This document shows positions 19,137-28,245 of a stretch of DNA of 64,000 nucleotides, in pieces; the first letter of the stretch is position 1; every line of letters starts with the position of its first letter. Position numbers and translations under genes: made by a program. Source of the DNA: Paraburkholderia sp. PGU19 (lineage in GTDB: Bacteria; Pseudomonadota; Gammaproteobacteria; Burkholderiales; Burkholderiaceae); the NCBI RefSeq assembly GCF_013426915.1, contig NZ_AP023180.1, forward strand, positions 1,178,001 to 1,242,000, read 5' to 3'. The notes under the pieces were generated by a model. The model saw only the letters and a program-made list of their open reading frames with translations. It did not search any database and had not been told where the DNA came from.

Positions 19137-20048
19137 ATGCGTCCACCCAAACTCGATCTGAACCTCTTCGTCGTATTCGAAGCGATCTACGACAAACGCA
19201 ACCTGACGCGCGCAGCCGACATGCTGTTCATCACGCAGCCCGCCGTCAGCAATGCGCTGGCGCGCATGCGCAAGGCGTTCAACGATCCCCTCTTCGCCAG
19301 CACGCCGTCGGGCATGGTGCCGACACCCCTGTCCGAGAACATCATCGGCCGCGTGCGTGAAGCGCTGCAACTGCTGGAGACGAGCGCGACGGAAGGCGAC
19401 GTGTTCGTGCCCGCCGCGTCGGAGCGTACGTTCCGTCTCAGCATGCCCGACCTGACCGAGGCGATTCTCCTGCCCGCGCTCGGCGAAGTGCTGCAGCAGC
19501 AGGCGCCAGGCATGCGCATCGAAAGCTATTTCACGCCGCGCAGCGAAGTGGCCGCCGCGCTCGCGGCGGGCAAGATCGACTTCGCAATCGACGTGCCCCT
19601 CATCGACGATCCGCAACTGCATCAGATGCCACTCGGCAGCGACCGCTACGCGTGCATGCTGCGCCACGACCATCCGTTCGTGGGCGGCACGCTGACCATG
19701 GACGACTATCTCGCGCTCGGCCACATTCAGGTGTCGAGCCGCCGCCAGGGCAGCGGCCTCGTCGATGCCGAATTGCACAAGCTCGGCAAGCGCCGCCAGC
19801 TGCAGATGCGCGTGCAGCACTACATGGTCGCGCCGCTCATCGCGCTGCGCACCGATCTCGCCCTCACCGCGCCCGTGCAGTTGCTGCAACGCTACGACGC
19901 GCGCATCCTGCCGCTGCCGTTTGCGCTCGCGAAGCTCGAATGGCACCTGTACTGGCATCGCAGCGGCGAGCAGGACCAGGCGAACCGCTGGGTGCGCGGC
20001 GAAGTGATCCGGCTGATGAAGGAAATGGCCGAGGCAGGCGGCGTGTAG
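19137..20048 (+). CDS. LysR-family transcriptional regulator
   Basis: The 303-residue product has an N-terminal HTH (LNLFVVFEAIYDKRNLTRAA, then LFITQPAVSNALARMRKAF) and a substrate-binding domain from about residue 95. AAGGAA precedes the ATG at 19137. Gene order suggests control of the acyl-CoA dehydrogenase operon upstream, but LysR genes usually face their targets, so this is uncertain. The NodD/PcpR-like opening (RPPKLDLNLFVVFEAI) is common among aromatic or acyl pathway regulators. Confidence 0.88.
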   Translation: MRPPKLDLNLFVVFEAIYDKRNLTRAADMLFITQPAVSNALARMRKAFNDPLFASTPSGMVPTPLSENIIGRVREALQLLETSATEGDVFVPAASERTFRLSMPDLTEAILLPALGEVLQQQAPGMRIESYFTPRSEVAAALAAGKIDFAIDVPLIDDPQLHQMPLGSDRYACMLRHDHPFVGGTLTMDDYLALGHIQVSSRRQGSGLVDAELHKLGKRRQLQMRVQHYMVAPLIALRTDLALTAPVQLLQRYDARILPLPFALAKLEWHLYWHRSGEQDQANRWVRGEVIRLMKEMAEAGGV

Positions 20049-20219
20049 AACGTTGCCGCACATCAGTGACGGCGGCAGCAACATCTGGTAAGGAAAGGCC
20101 TCTTTTCACGGCTGTTCCGCGTTTTGGAAACAGCCTCTTGCGGCGATCATCGCTTGAATCCGCAGGCGCGCGTGCGTCTTGCGGAGCGACCTGAGCGAAT
20201 CATCGACGTAGAGAAAGAC

Positions 20220-21488
20220 GTGAATACCTTGTTCGCACGAACGGTGCTGTTATCGGTGGCGATGTTGCTTACCGTGCATGTCGGTTATCGGCTGATCGAA
20301 TCGGTTTCTTTAGCCGCCGACGGCTTTCCTTCCAGCCCGCCGCAAGCGGGCGCGTCGTATGCCGCGCGCGAAGACACGTTCCTCGACACGGGCGACGCGA
20401 CGGGCATCGGCCCCGCGCTGTCGATCCGTCCGCGCATCGTCGATCTCGGCGAACCCGTCACGCCGAGCCTGCGCACCGCCGTGTGGAACGCCGCGCCGAT
20501 GTCCGTACCGCTGTCTGCCTCAATCAATGCATTCGCGCTGGCCGACACCGCATCGCCCGATAGCTGGGACGACACGCCCCTCTCCTACGCATACGACCCG
20601 CGCTTCGCGCCGTTGATCCTGTCGCTGCCTGCCGTGTTGATCGCACTGTGCGCCTACTGGTTCTGCCAGCTGCGGCGCAACCTTTGCGAGCTCGCGCAAG
20701 TTGCGCGCAACGCCGACGCAGGCGGCACCGCGCTGCGCGCGCCCGATCGCGGCGTGTGCGACGTGCGCGTGCTCGCGCGCGCGCTGAACGACCTGATGGG
20801 ACGCCACAGCCGGGCGCTCGACGAACAGTCGACGGCGCTCGCCGCGTTCTCGCGGCAGATCGACGCGCGCGTCGCCCGTTTGCGCACGCGTGCGCTGAAC
20901 GTCGCGCAATGGCACAGGCGCGTGGGGTTCATCGAAGATATCGATCTGTTCTCGAACGTCGCGCGTCAGTTCGTCGACGTCGTGGGACGCAGCGAAACGC
21001 AGGCGGCGCAGGTGTGCGTCGATGCGTGGCTGCACGACCGCTTCGTGCACGGCGCCACGCTCGACGACGCGAAGATCGTGCTGCGCCTGAATGCAGGCGC
21101 GGACTTCAAGCTGCCGCGCAACGCGCTGGAGCGGCTCGTCGGCAATCTGGTCGGCAATGCGCTCGCCCACGGCGCGCCGCCCATCGAAATCTGCACGACG
21201 CGCGGCGTGCGCACATGGATGCTGAGCGTGCGCGATCATGGCAACGGCATCAGCGAAAGCGACCTGGCCGCCGCGACGCAGCCGTTCGTGCGTCTCGCGC
21301 CGAATGAGACAAGCGGCGAGACAACCGGCGAACCACACATGGCGCACGGCGAACATTGGGGACTCGGGCTCGCGATCGTCAGCCGGCTCGCGCAGCATTG
21401 CGGCGCAAAACTCAAGCTCGGCAATCATCCCGAAGGCGGGCTGTGGGCGCGCCTGATCGTGTCGATGCCCAAGGCCCGCCTGAATTGA
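20220..21488 (+). CDS. histidine-kinase-like membrane protein lacking the phospho-acceptor His
   Basis: The product (422 residues from GTG at 20220) has one membrane helix near residues 7-25, about 100 periplasmic residues, a second helix (about 129-149), a HAMP-like linker and a C-terminal ATPase domain. The N box (ERLVGNLVGNALAHG), G1 (VRDHGNGI) and G2 (GLGLAIVSR) are intact. The dimerisation helix reads AFSRQIDARVARLRTRAL where active kinases have AFSH-x-LRTPLARLR, so Arg212 replaces the acceptor His. No response regulator is adjacent. It may bind ATP and act as a partner or phosphatase. The frame is open to 20124, but GTG after AGAGAAAG fits better. Confidence 0.7.
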   Translation: MNTLFARTVLLSVAMLLTVHVGYRLIESVSLAADGFPSSPPQAGASYAAREDTFLDTGDATGIGPALSIRPRIVDLGEPVTPSLRTAVWNAAPMSVPLSASINAFALADTASPDSWDDTPLSYAYDPRFAPLILSLPAVLIALCAYWFCQLRRNLCELAQVARNADAGGTALRAPDRGVCDVRVLARALNDLMGRHSRALDEQSTALAAFSRQIDARVARLRTRALNVAQWHRRVGFIEDIDLFSNVARQFVDVVGRSETQAAQVCVDAWLHDRFVHGATLDDAKIVLRLNAGADFKLPRNALERLVGNLVGNALAHGAPPIEICTTRGVRTWMLSVRDHGNGISESDLAAATQPFVRLAPNETSGETTGEPHMAHGEHWGLGLAIVSRLAQHCGAKLKLGNHPEGGLWARLIVSMPKARLN

Positions 21489-21666
21489 CGCTCGCGGGTT
21501 CCTTGGCGGCGCTAACGGGTTTCATGGCGGATATGACCCGGTTGAAAGCAGAGGAAATAAGGCTCTCTTAAGCAGACGCCCCCTAGTCTGTGGCCTTTAT
21601 GCCGCGCTGCAGCGAAATACGACGCTCGACGCGACACGCCCTTTACTCACTTTCACGCCCGACGCC

Positions 21667-22422
21667 ATGGAAAAACTGAATAACGCCGTCGCCAAGGTTC
21701 CCGAGGTCACGCTCGCGTTCTGGATCATCAAGATTGCCGCCACCACGCTCGGCGAAACGGGCGGCGATGCCGCATCGATGTCGATGAGCCTCGGCTATCT
21801 CGTCAGCACGCTGATGTTCGGCGTCATATTTCTGGTCGCCGTGACCGCGCAGATCAAGGCGGACCGCTTCAATCCCATCTTGTATTGGGTCACGATCATC
21901 GCGACGACCACAGTCGGCACGACGCTCGCCGATTTTGCCGACCGCTCGCTGGGCATTGGCTACGCGGGCGGCAGCGCGCTGCTGCTGGGCCTGCTGCTCG
22001 CCTCGCTGCTGGTCTGGTATCGGACGATGGGGTCGGTATCCGTGACCACCGTTTCGTCCTCGAAAGCCGAAATGTTCTACTGGGTGACGATCATGTTCTC
22101 GCAGACGCTCGGCACCGCGCTCGGCGACTGGACAGCCGACACCGCAGGTCTCGGCTATGCCGGCGCGGCGCTGATCTACGGCGGGCTGCTGCTGGCGCTC
22201 GTCATCGCGTACTACGCAACACGGATGCCGCGCACCTTGCTGTTCTGGGCCGCGTTCATCCTGACGCGTCCGCTCGGCGCCGTAGTAGGCGATTTTCTCG
22301 ACAAGCCGATCGCAAACGGCGGTCTCGCGATGAGCCGCTATGGCGCATCGATCGCGCTCGTCCTGTTCATTCTGGTTTGCGGGACGTTTTTCCGGCAGCG
22401 GCCAGCGAAGGTTTCGCACTAG
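21667..22422 (+). CDS. COG4705-type membrane protein with four internal repeats
   Basis: The 251-residue product consists of four related units of about 60 residues, each with two hydrophobic helices and the pattern [FY]W-x(2)-[IF]...T-x-LG-x(3)-[GA]D: FWIIKIAATTLGETGGD, YWVTIIATTTVGTTLADFAD, YWVTIMFSQTLGTALGDW and FWAAFILTRPLGAVVGDF. Conserved acidic and Thr residues inside the helices suggest ion or metal transport across the inner membrane. The family has no established function that I can name with confidence. It is a single gene. Confidence 0.75.
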   Translation: MEKLNNAVAKVPEVTLAFWIIKIAATTLGETGGDAASMSMSLGYLVSTLMFGVIFLVAVTAQIKADRFNPILYWVTIIATTTVGTTLADFADRSLGIGYAGGSALLLGLLLASLLVWYRTMGSVSVTTVSSSKAEMFYWVTIMFSQTLGTALGDWTADTAGLGYAGAALIYGGLLLALVIAYYATRMPRTLLFWAAFILTRPLGAVVGDFLDKPIANGGLAMSRYGASIALVLFILVCGTFFRQRPAKVSH

Positions 22423-22457
22423 CCGCGCAATACCGCCGCGCCGCCCACGCAGCGGCG

Positions 22458-22709
22458 CTAATTCGCAGCATTGCGCCTGTGCAGGCAGTCGTCCGGGCGC
22501 GCCTTGCTGCCCCGCTCCGCGACGGGCACCTTGCAGTTGTCGACGCGCTGGTCGTCGCTTGCCTTGTCGCCTAGACGTTCCTTGAGCGTTTTGGGTTCGC
22601 TTGCCACGGTGTCGTCAAGCGCAACGGCATCGGCCGCGTGCGCTGACGCAGCGCCACCCGTCGCGACCAGCGCAACAAACACATACGCAATGGCGGACGT
22701 TGACGGCAT
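22458..22709 (-). CDS. small exported protein of unknown function
   Basis: The 83-residue product has a signal peptide ending SAHAADA near residue 27 and a short, charged mature part with two cysteines (VDNCKVPV and PDDCLHRR). AAGG lies 8 bases before the ATG at 22709. I do not recognise a named family. It is convergent with the COG4705-type gene, 35 bases away. Confidence 0.55.
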   Translation of the reverse strand: MPSTSAIAYVFVALVATGGAASAHAADAVALDDTVASEPKTLKERLGDKASDDQRVDNCKVPVAERGSKARPDDCLHRRNAAN

Positions 22710-23045
22710 CGCATGCCTTCCCGTGACTGTTGCCCAATCTTAGGTCAACCCGCCGCCGGGAAGATTGCTCACTCAGTCTTCCGCGCGCGCACCACGTCCC
22801 TGCACGCCATTTTTCGTTCCGACGGCAAACCCTGAGGACGATCCCGGCAGCCGCCGCGCTCGCCCTCAGCGACTTCGGAACCCCTCAATCCGACCGTTCG
22901 CCGCGCTGAAACCCGGCGAAACGTGCTACTGGACCGCCTTAAAACCATTGCGCTCATACGCGATAACGATAGCGCTCGATATTATTTGCGCGGCCACGAG
23001 CGGCTCTCTACGATCTCGGCATCTTCAACCGATGACTTCTGAATC
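22710..23045. other. intergenic region upstream of the NlpA-like gene
   Basis: These 336 bases hold the divergent promoters of the small exported protein and the NlpA-like gene. The last 100 bases before 23046 are less GC-rich (for example ATTGCGCTCATACGCGATAA near 22949), as expected for a promoter, but I cannot assign -35 and -10 boxes. No riboswitch-like structure was recognised. Confidence 0.35.
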
Positions 23046-23873
23046 ATGAAAACAACCAGGACGCTCAAGGCCGCACTCTTCTCCGTTCTGCTGACATGCG
23101 GGATCGTGAGCGCACAAGCGGCGCTCGCCGCGGACCAGACGGTACGCGTCGGCATCATGTCCGGCGAAGACGAGGATGTGTGGCGCGCAGTCGCGGCCAA
23201 TGCGGCGAAGCACGGCATCAAGGTCAAGATCACGACCTTCTCCGACTACACGCAACCCAATGAGGCGCTCGCGCAACACGACCTCGACGCCAATTCGTTC
23301 CAGCACAAGCCGTATCTCGATGCGCAGATCGCCGCGCGCCACTATGACATCGTGCCTGTCGGCTTTACCTATGTGCAGCCGATCGGCCTCTATTCGCGCA
23401 AGGTGAAGTCGGTCGCAGCGCTGCCGCAAAACGCGACCATCGGCGTGCCGAACGATCCGAGCAACGAAGGCCGCGCGCTGCTGCTGTTGCAGGCCAACGG
23501 GCTCATCAAGCTGCGTCCCGACGTCGGCCTGCTGCCGACGGCTCGCGACATCGCGGATAACCCGAAGCACATCCAGATCAAGGAACTCGACGCGGGCATC
23601 GTGGGCCGCGCGATCAGCGATGTAGACGCTGCCGTCGTCAACACCGACTGGGCGATCAAGGCGGGCATCCAGATTCCGCAGGAACGCATTGCGCAGGAAA
23701 AGGTGCCGGGCAACCCGTATCGCAACTTCATCGCGGTCAATGCGAAGGATGCGAAGGCCGCATGGGTAAAGACGCTGGTCGACAGCTATCAGCAAACCAA
23801 TGTCGCTTCGTCGATCCTGACCGTCTATCACGGTGCGACGCTGCCCGCATGGGACGGCGCACCGCAGCACTAA
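23046..23873 (+). CDS. NlpA/MetQ-family substrate-binding protein
   Basis: The 275-residue product has a signal peptide (cleavage near ALAA, residue 29) and the NlpA fold: VRVGIMSGEDEDVWRAVA, DANSFQHKPYLDAQI, and GVPNDPSNEGRALLLLQANG. NlpA/MetQ proteins bind methionine or related ligands for an ABC importer. The usual MetQ lipobox is absent (LLTC has no small residue at -1), so it is probably soluble periplasmic. No permease or ATPase gene is next to it; the following gene is another substrate-binding protein. The exact ligand is unknown. Confidence 0.85.
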   Translation: MKTTRTLKAALFSVLLTCGIVSAQAALAADQTVRVGIMSGEDEDVWRAVAANAAKHGIKVKITTFSDYTQPNEALAQHDLDANSFQHKPYLDAQIAARHYDIVPVGFTYVQPIGLYSRKVKSVAALPQNATIGVPNDPSNEGRALLLLQANGLIKLRPDVGLLPTARDIADNPKHIQIKELDAGIVGRAISDVDAAVVNTDWAIKAGIQIPQERIAQEKVPGNPYRNFIAVNAKDAKAAWVKTLVDSYQQTNVASSILTVYHGATLPAWDGAPQH

Positions 23874-23890
23874 CCGCGCGCGCACTCGCC

Positions 23891-24844
23891 ATGTCCATGA
23901 CTAACCGACGTTCGTTCCTGAAACAGTCGCTCGCCGCCGCTGCGGCGGCGGCCGTGCCCGCCGCCTTTGCGCAAGGTTCACCGCGCACGCTGCGCATCGG
24001 TAACCAGAAGGGTTATCTGAATCTGCTGAAGGGGCGCGGCACGCTCGAAAAGCGGCTCGCGCCGCTCAATGTATCCGTGAGCTGGACCGAGTTCTCGGCG
24101 GGCCCCGTGCAACTGGAAGCGCTGAACGTCGGTTCGATCGATTTCGGCGACGTCGGCGAAGCGCCGCCCATTTTCGCGCAGGCGGCGGGCGCGCCGCTCG
24201 CTTACGTGGCGGCAACGGTGACGCGGCCGCAATCCGAAGCCGTGCTCGTGCCGCCGAATTCGCCCATCCGCACGGTCGCGGACCTGAAGGGAAAGCGGAT
24301 CGCGCTCAACAAAGGCAGCAACGTCCACTACTTTCTGGTGAAGCTGCTGCGCCAGCACGGCTTGCAGTACGGCGACGTCAACCTCGTGTTCCTCGCCCCC
24401 GCAGATGCGCGCGCCGCGTTCGAGCGTGCCTCCATCGACGCGTGGGTCATCTGGGACCCGTTCTTCGCCGCAGCGGAGAAATCGCTCGGCGCTCGCGTGA
24501 TTGCGGATGCGAGCGGCGTGGTCGGCAATCGCGCGTACTACTTTTCGTCGCAGACGTATGCCGCGAAAAATGCCGATGTGATCCGCATCGTGATCGAGGA
24601 ACTCAAAAAGGTCGATGAGTGGGGCGGGCAGAACAAGGATCGACTGGCCAGCGAACTCGCGCAGTTGTGGGGCTTGCCGAAACCCGTCGTCGATGTGGCC
24701 GTAGCGCGCCAGCAGTTCGGCACCCAGCCCATCACGCGGGCGGTCCTCGCCGAACAGCAGCAGATTGCGGATACGTTCCTCGAGCTTGGGCTGATTCCAA
24801 AGCATGTGGACGTGCTGAAGGCCGCGCCGCCGAACCTCGCGTAG
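23891..24844 (+). CDS. aliphatic-sulfonate-type ABC substrate-binding protein (SsuA-like)
   Basis: The 317-residue product carries a twin-arginine-like signal NRRSFLKQ followed by an Ala-rich helix and AFAQ. The mature part matches SsuA/TauA: LRIGNQKGYLNLLKGRGTLE, EFSAGPVQLEALNVGSIDFG, GEAPPIFAQAAG and VIWDPFFAAAEKSLGARV. It should bind sulfonates or similar organosulfur compounds in the periplasm. It follows the NlpA-like gene by 17 bases, so they form one transcript. No ssuB or ssuC is in the window, so it must use a permease coded elsewhere. Confidence 0.88.
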   Translation: MSMTNRRSFLKQSLAAAAAAAVPAAFAQGSPRTLRIGNQKGYLNLLKGRGTLEKRLAPLNVSVSWTEFSAGPVQLEALNVGSIDFGDVGEAPPIFAQAAGAPLAYVAATVTRPQSEAVLVPPNSPIRTVADLKGKRIALNKGSNVHYFLVKLLRQHGLQYGDVNLVFLAPADARAAFERASIDAWVIWDPFFAAAEKSLGARVIADASGVVGNRAYYFSSQTYAAKNADVIRIVIEELKKVDEWGGQNKDRLASELAQLWGLPKPVVDVAVARQQFGTQPITRAVLAEQQQIADTFLELGLIPKHVDVLKAAPPNLA

Positions 24845-24920
24845 CGCCACCCGTTTCGCGCGTTGCCGTTACAATCCAGCACTTCGATCGTAACAGGCAA
24901 ACTGCGAGGCACACTGCGCG

Positions 24921-25319
24921 ATGAAATTCCTTTCTGCATCGACACTCGCGGCGGCAATCGCCGTCGCGAGCACGGCTGCGATTGCGGCGGACTCCGGCTC
25001 GAACGATAACCTCAGTTGTGCGATTGGCTATGTGACGGGCGTCGGCGGAGCGGCCGACAGCATGCGCGAATACCTCGCGACGCCCGACCGCGACCGCTAT
25101 CGCTACATTGCCGAGCACCCGATCCAATGCCAGGTGAACGACGAAGGCCGCGCAACCGGCTGCGTCGGCGTCGAGAACCTTCGCAAAGAGAAGGTGAGCG
25201 TGTACGACGAGGTCGACAGCGCGACGATGTCGGTGGTCGCGCGTATCGAACTCGAACATGGCCAGACGTATCCCGTGATTATCGTCGTGCAGAAGAAGGA
25301 CGTGCACTGCGACGATTGA
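24921..25319 (+). CDS. periplasmic protein of unknown function
   Basis: The 132-residue product has a signal peptide (cleavage after AIAA, near residue 23) and a mature region with four cysteines (LSCAIGY, IQCQVND, TGCVGVE, VHCDD) that could form two disulfides. Secondary structure looks mainly strand. I do not recognise the family. It lies 76 bases after the SsuA-like gene in the same direction and could share its transcript. Confidence 0.55.
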   Translation: MKFLSASTLAAAIAVASTAAIAADSGSNDNLSCAIGYVTGVGGAADSMREYLATPDRDRYRYIAEHPIQCQVNDEGRATGCVGVENLRKEKVSVYDEVDSATMSVVARIELEHGQTYPVIIVVQKKDVHCDD

Positions 25320-25352
25320 GTTCGCCGCCCTTCCCCTTCACGTCGAAAACGG

Positions 25353-26684
25353 CTATTCGCTGGTGTCGGCGCCTGCTTCTGCGCTTTGGTCCGCGCTTTC
25401 GTCCGGGTTTTCGTTCGCGCTTTCGTTCGCTAGCGCCGCCGTGATTTCCACCACCATCTGGTCGAGCAACCCCAGCACGGGCGTATAGCTCGTATGCACC
25501 AGATGCAGTTGCCCGTTGAACGTCGCCGCGCCGATCACCTGTTCATCGACGACACCCACCGAAACCGACGGGCCCCAGACCGCGTCGAGCGTGAGCGGGC
25601 CGAACCGGTTCGGCAGATTCACGACGCACAGATTCGTGACCACCGCGTCGTTCGCGAATGCCTGCGCGAAAACGGCTTTCGCGTCGGCCGTTCCATTCAC
25701 GGTATCGAGCAGCGCGTGTGCCGTCAGCACGCGCTCTGCCAGTACCGCCGTCGATTCGATCTCAGCGAACGCCTGTCCGGCGTGGCGCGCGCGGCTCCAC
25801 AGGCTCGCGTCGCGCGGACCGTCGTCGGCGTGAACGACGCCGCTTGCGCACATCGCAAGATGATCGCTGCCGTCGAGCAGGCGACGCCTCAAATCGACGG
25901 GCGATAGCACGCGCGGTTCCCGTTGCGCATCGGCATTCAGAAAGCACATTGCCCGCGTGAACGCCGCGATCAACGCCGACTGAACCGAGGTGCGCTCGGC
26001 CCTTGCGCGCTCTCGCAGCGCGCGCGTCATCGTGGACGTCAGACGCAGCGACTCGACATGCGGCGCCGAACCGTCTGGCCGCCGCATCTCCAGCGGCGCC
26101 CGCATCGGCTCATCCGACGGCACGGGCGCGCTCGAAGGAAGCTTCGGCGCGCCATGCTTCAGTTCGATCAGATGTTCGAGCGCCCTCGTCTCCCCGCTGC
26201 GCATCAGATTTTCGCCTGCCAGCGCGCGCAGCAGATCGCCGAGCAACGATGTCAGCGACAGCCCGTCGCCAATCGAATGATGCGCGACGAGCACGATGAC
26301 CGACCGTGCTTCGCCATGCAGCAGCGTCGCGCGCAGCAGCGGCGGATGCAGCTCATCAAAGGGGTGCGCGATTTGCGCGGCGACTTCATCCGTCCAGTTC
26401 GTCGAACCAACCCGCGCCACTTTCATCGGCACCGAACCATGCGGAACGGGCACGAATGCAGGCGCGCCGTTGCTGTTCCGTTCGACGCGCGACCACACGA
26501 GCGGCGAATGATGCGCGACCAGATCGAGCGCGTCCTGCCACTGATCCACGCGCGTAGGTCCCGACACCTCGCCAACCATGGCGAAATGGTTCGGATGACT
26601 TTGATTCAACAGATAAAAGAACTTTTCCATTGCACCCAGCGAACGCGCGGCGCGGATCATGACGGGTTCGGCTAATGAATTCAT
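25353..26684 (-). CDS. condensation-domain-type acyltransferase (PapA/alcohol acetyltransferase-like)
   Basis: The 443-residue protein has the HHxxxDG motif of the condensation/BAHD superfamily (HHSIGDG, residues 135-141) and a second-half motif LDAVWGPSVSVGV, similar to the family's D-x-x-WG motif. There is no carrier-protein or adenylation domain, so it is a stand-alone acyltransferase that esterifies an alcohol or amine with an acyl-CoA or carrier-bound acyl group. The last 30 residues are a low-complexity Asn/Glu/Asp/Ser/Ala tail. It is divergent from the TIGR03118-type gene. Substrates are unknown. Confidence 0.7.
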   Translation of the reverse strand: MNSLAEPVMIRAARSLGAMEKFFYLLNQSHPNHFAMVGEVSGPTRVDQWQDALDLVAHHSPLVWSRVERNSNGAPAFVPVPHGSVPMKVARVGSTNWTDEVAAQIAHPFDELHPPLLRATLLHGEARSVIVLVAHHSIGDGLSLTSLLGDLLRALAGENLMRSGETRALEHLIELKHGAPKLPSSAPVPSDEPMRAPLEMRRPDGSAPHVESLRLTSTMTRALRERARAERTSVQSALIAAFTRAMCFLNADAQREPRVLSPVDLRRRLLDGSDHLAMCASGVVHADDGPRDASLWSRARHAGQAFAEIESTAVLAERVLTAHALLDTVNGTADAKAVFAQAFANDAVVTNLCVVNLPNRFGPLTLDAVWGPSVSVGVVDEQVIGAATFNGQLHLVHTSYTPVLGLLDQMVVEITAALANESANENPDESADQSAEAGADTSE

Positions 26685-27022
26685 AACGTCCTTCCATGTT
26701 TCGTTGGCGGTTGTATTTCGAAGAACGCCTGACGAATTCCGCTTATTCCGTCAACACGCCAGAAATATCGATGATCGGATGAATAGCACTGGGCGCTTTG
26801 CATTTCAGCACGCGCTGCGAAGTCGCATCGCCACATGCGAAGGCGTGACTGCATGCAACGCTCTAACGCGGTAAGCAAAAAACGTTGGAATAGGCAGACC
26901 GTCACAGTTGTTATGGAAAGAGGTCCTATCTCAAGCGGACCGTCTGAATCGCCCGAGAACATTTCAGTTCTATTTGTTAGCGATCCTCTTTATATGCGTC
27001 ACAACGAATGAGGAAGTCGATG
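26685..27022. other. AT-richer divergent intergenic region
   Basis: These 338 bases between the acyltransferase and the lipoprotein gene are clearly less GC-rich than the coding sequence around them. They should hold two divergent promoters. Short A-tracts (near 26878) and TTTATATG (near 26991) are visible, but no defined operator. Confidence 0.35.
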
Positions 27023-28126
27023 ATGAAGACCTATAGTCCTTTATTCGCAATGTCACTCGCCGGCGTTCTGGCAGCCGGCCTCGCGGCATGCGGCGGCAGC
27101 AACGATTCGCCCGCGCCGCCCACGCCGCCCGCCAGCCCGTTCACGTCGACCGCACTGGTTTCCGACGGCAGCACCGCCGCCGCGCATACTGATCCGAACC
27201 TGCAGAACGGCTGGGGCGTGGCGTTCAATCCGAAGGGCACCTTCTGGGTGTCGGACAATACGACTCACAAGTCGACGCTCTACGACGGCAATGGCGTCGT
27301 GCAGTCCCTCGTCGTGACGATTCCCGATGGCAAGAACGGTCCTGCCGGACCGACGGGCATCATCTTCAATTCCACGACGGATTTCACCATCAGCAGCGGC
27401 GGCAACAGCAGCACCGCTGTCTTCGTCTGGGCTACCGACGCAGGCACGATCGCCGCGTGGTCCCCGAAAGTGCTGCCGACGCAGGCCGTCACCGCATTCG
27501 ATGACGGCAGCGCGGGCGCCAACTACAAAGGTTTGACGGCAGCCGCCGTGAACGGGCAGAACCTGCTGTACGCGGCCGATTTCCATAACGGCAAGATCGA
27601 CGTGTTCAATACCACGTTCACGAAGGTCCAGCTCGACGGACAGTTCAAGGACCCGACGCTGCCGGCGGGCTTCGCGCCGTTCGGCATTCAGGCGATCGGC
27701 AACAACATCTTCGTCACCTATGCGAAGCAGAACGCGACGGCGAGCGCGCAGGTCGTAGGAGCCGGACTGGGCGTGCTCGACGAGTTTGATCTCAGCGGCC
27801 ACTTTGTCAGGCAGTTCGCCGGGATGGGTGGCGTGTTGAATGCGCCGTGGGGCATTGCGCAGGCGCCCGCGAACTTTGGCACGTTGAGCAATGATCTGCT
27901 GGTCGGCAATTTTGGCGACGGCACGATCGAAGCGTTCGATCCGAATAGCGCGAAGGATCTTGGCAAGCTTACGCTGCACGATGGTCAGCCGTTCACGCAG
28001 CATGGGCTGTGGGGGATCAGTTTCGGTAACGACGTCGACAATCAGCCGAAGAACGCGCTGTTCTATGCGGCGGGGCCGAGCAAGACGACGGGGGTGTTTG
28101 GGAGGATCGACGCGGCGGCGAATTGA
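27023..28126 (+). CDS. TIGR03118-family lipoprotein
   Basis: The product is about 367 residues with a lipoprotein signal: MKTYSPLFAMSLAGVLAAGL then AACGG, so Cys becomes the lipid-bearing residue. A proline-rich linker (SPAPPTPPASP) follows. The body shows repeated strand motifs such as NGWGVAFNPKGTFWVSDN, GPTGIIFNSTTDF and LLVGNFGDGTIEAFD, as in the TIGR03118 family of beta-propeller-like proteins. Function is not established. AGGAAG at 27011 is 6 bases before the ATG at 27023; ATGs at 27008 and 27020 are alternatives. Confidence 0.8.
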   Translation: MKTYSPLFAMSLAGVLAAGLAACGGSNDSPAPPTPPASPFTSTALVSDGSTAAAHTDPNLQNGWGVAFNPKGTFWVSDNTTHKSTLYDGNGVVQSLVVTIPDGKNGPAGPTGIIFNSTTDFTISSGGNSSTAVFVWATDAGTIAAWSPKVLPTQAVTAFDDGSAGANYKGLTAAAVNGQNLLYAADFHNGKIDVFNTTFTKVQLDGQFKDPTLPAGFAPFGIQAIGNNIFVTYAKQNATASAQVVGAGLGVLDEFDLSGHFVRQFAGMGGVLNAPWGIAQAPANFGTLSNDLLVGNFGDGTIEAFDPNSAKDLGKLTLHDGQPFTQHGLWGISFGNDVDNQPKNALFYAAGPSKTTGVFGRIDAAAN

Positions 28127-28245
28127 TCGAGGGTTATTGGGGCGCCAGGCGCTGAAAGATTTATGGTTTCGGCCCGAGCGGATGCTGTTGCTGGTTTGGG
28201 TTTGCGGTTTGCTTTTGGTTTGCTAGCGTTGTCCCTGTCTCTGCT

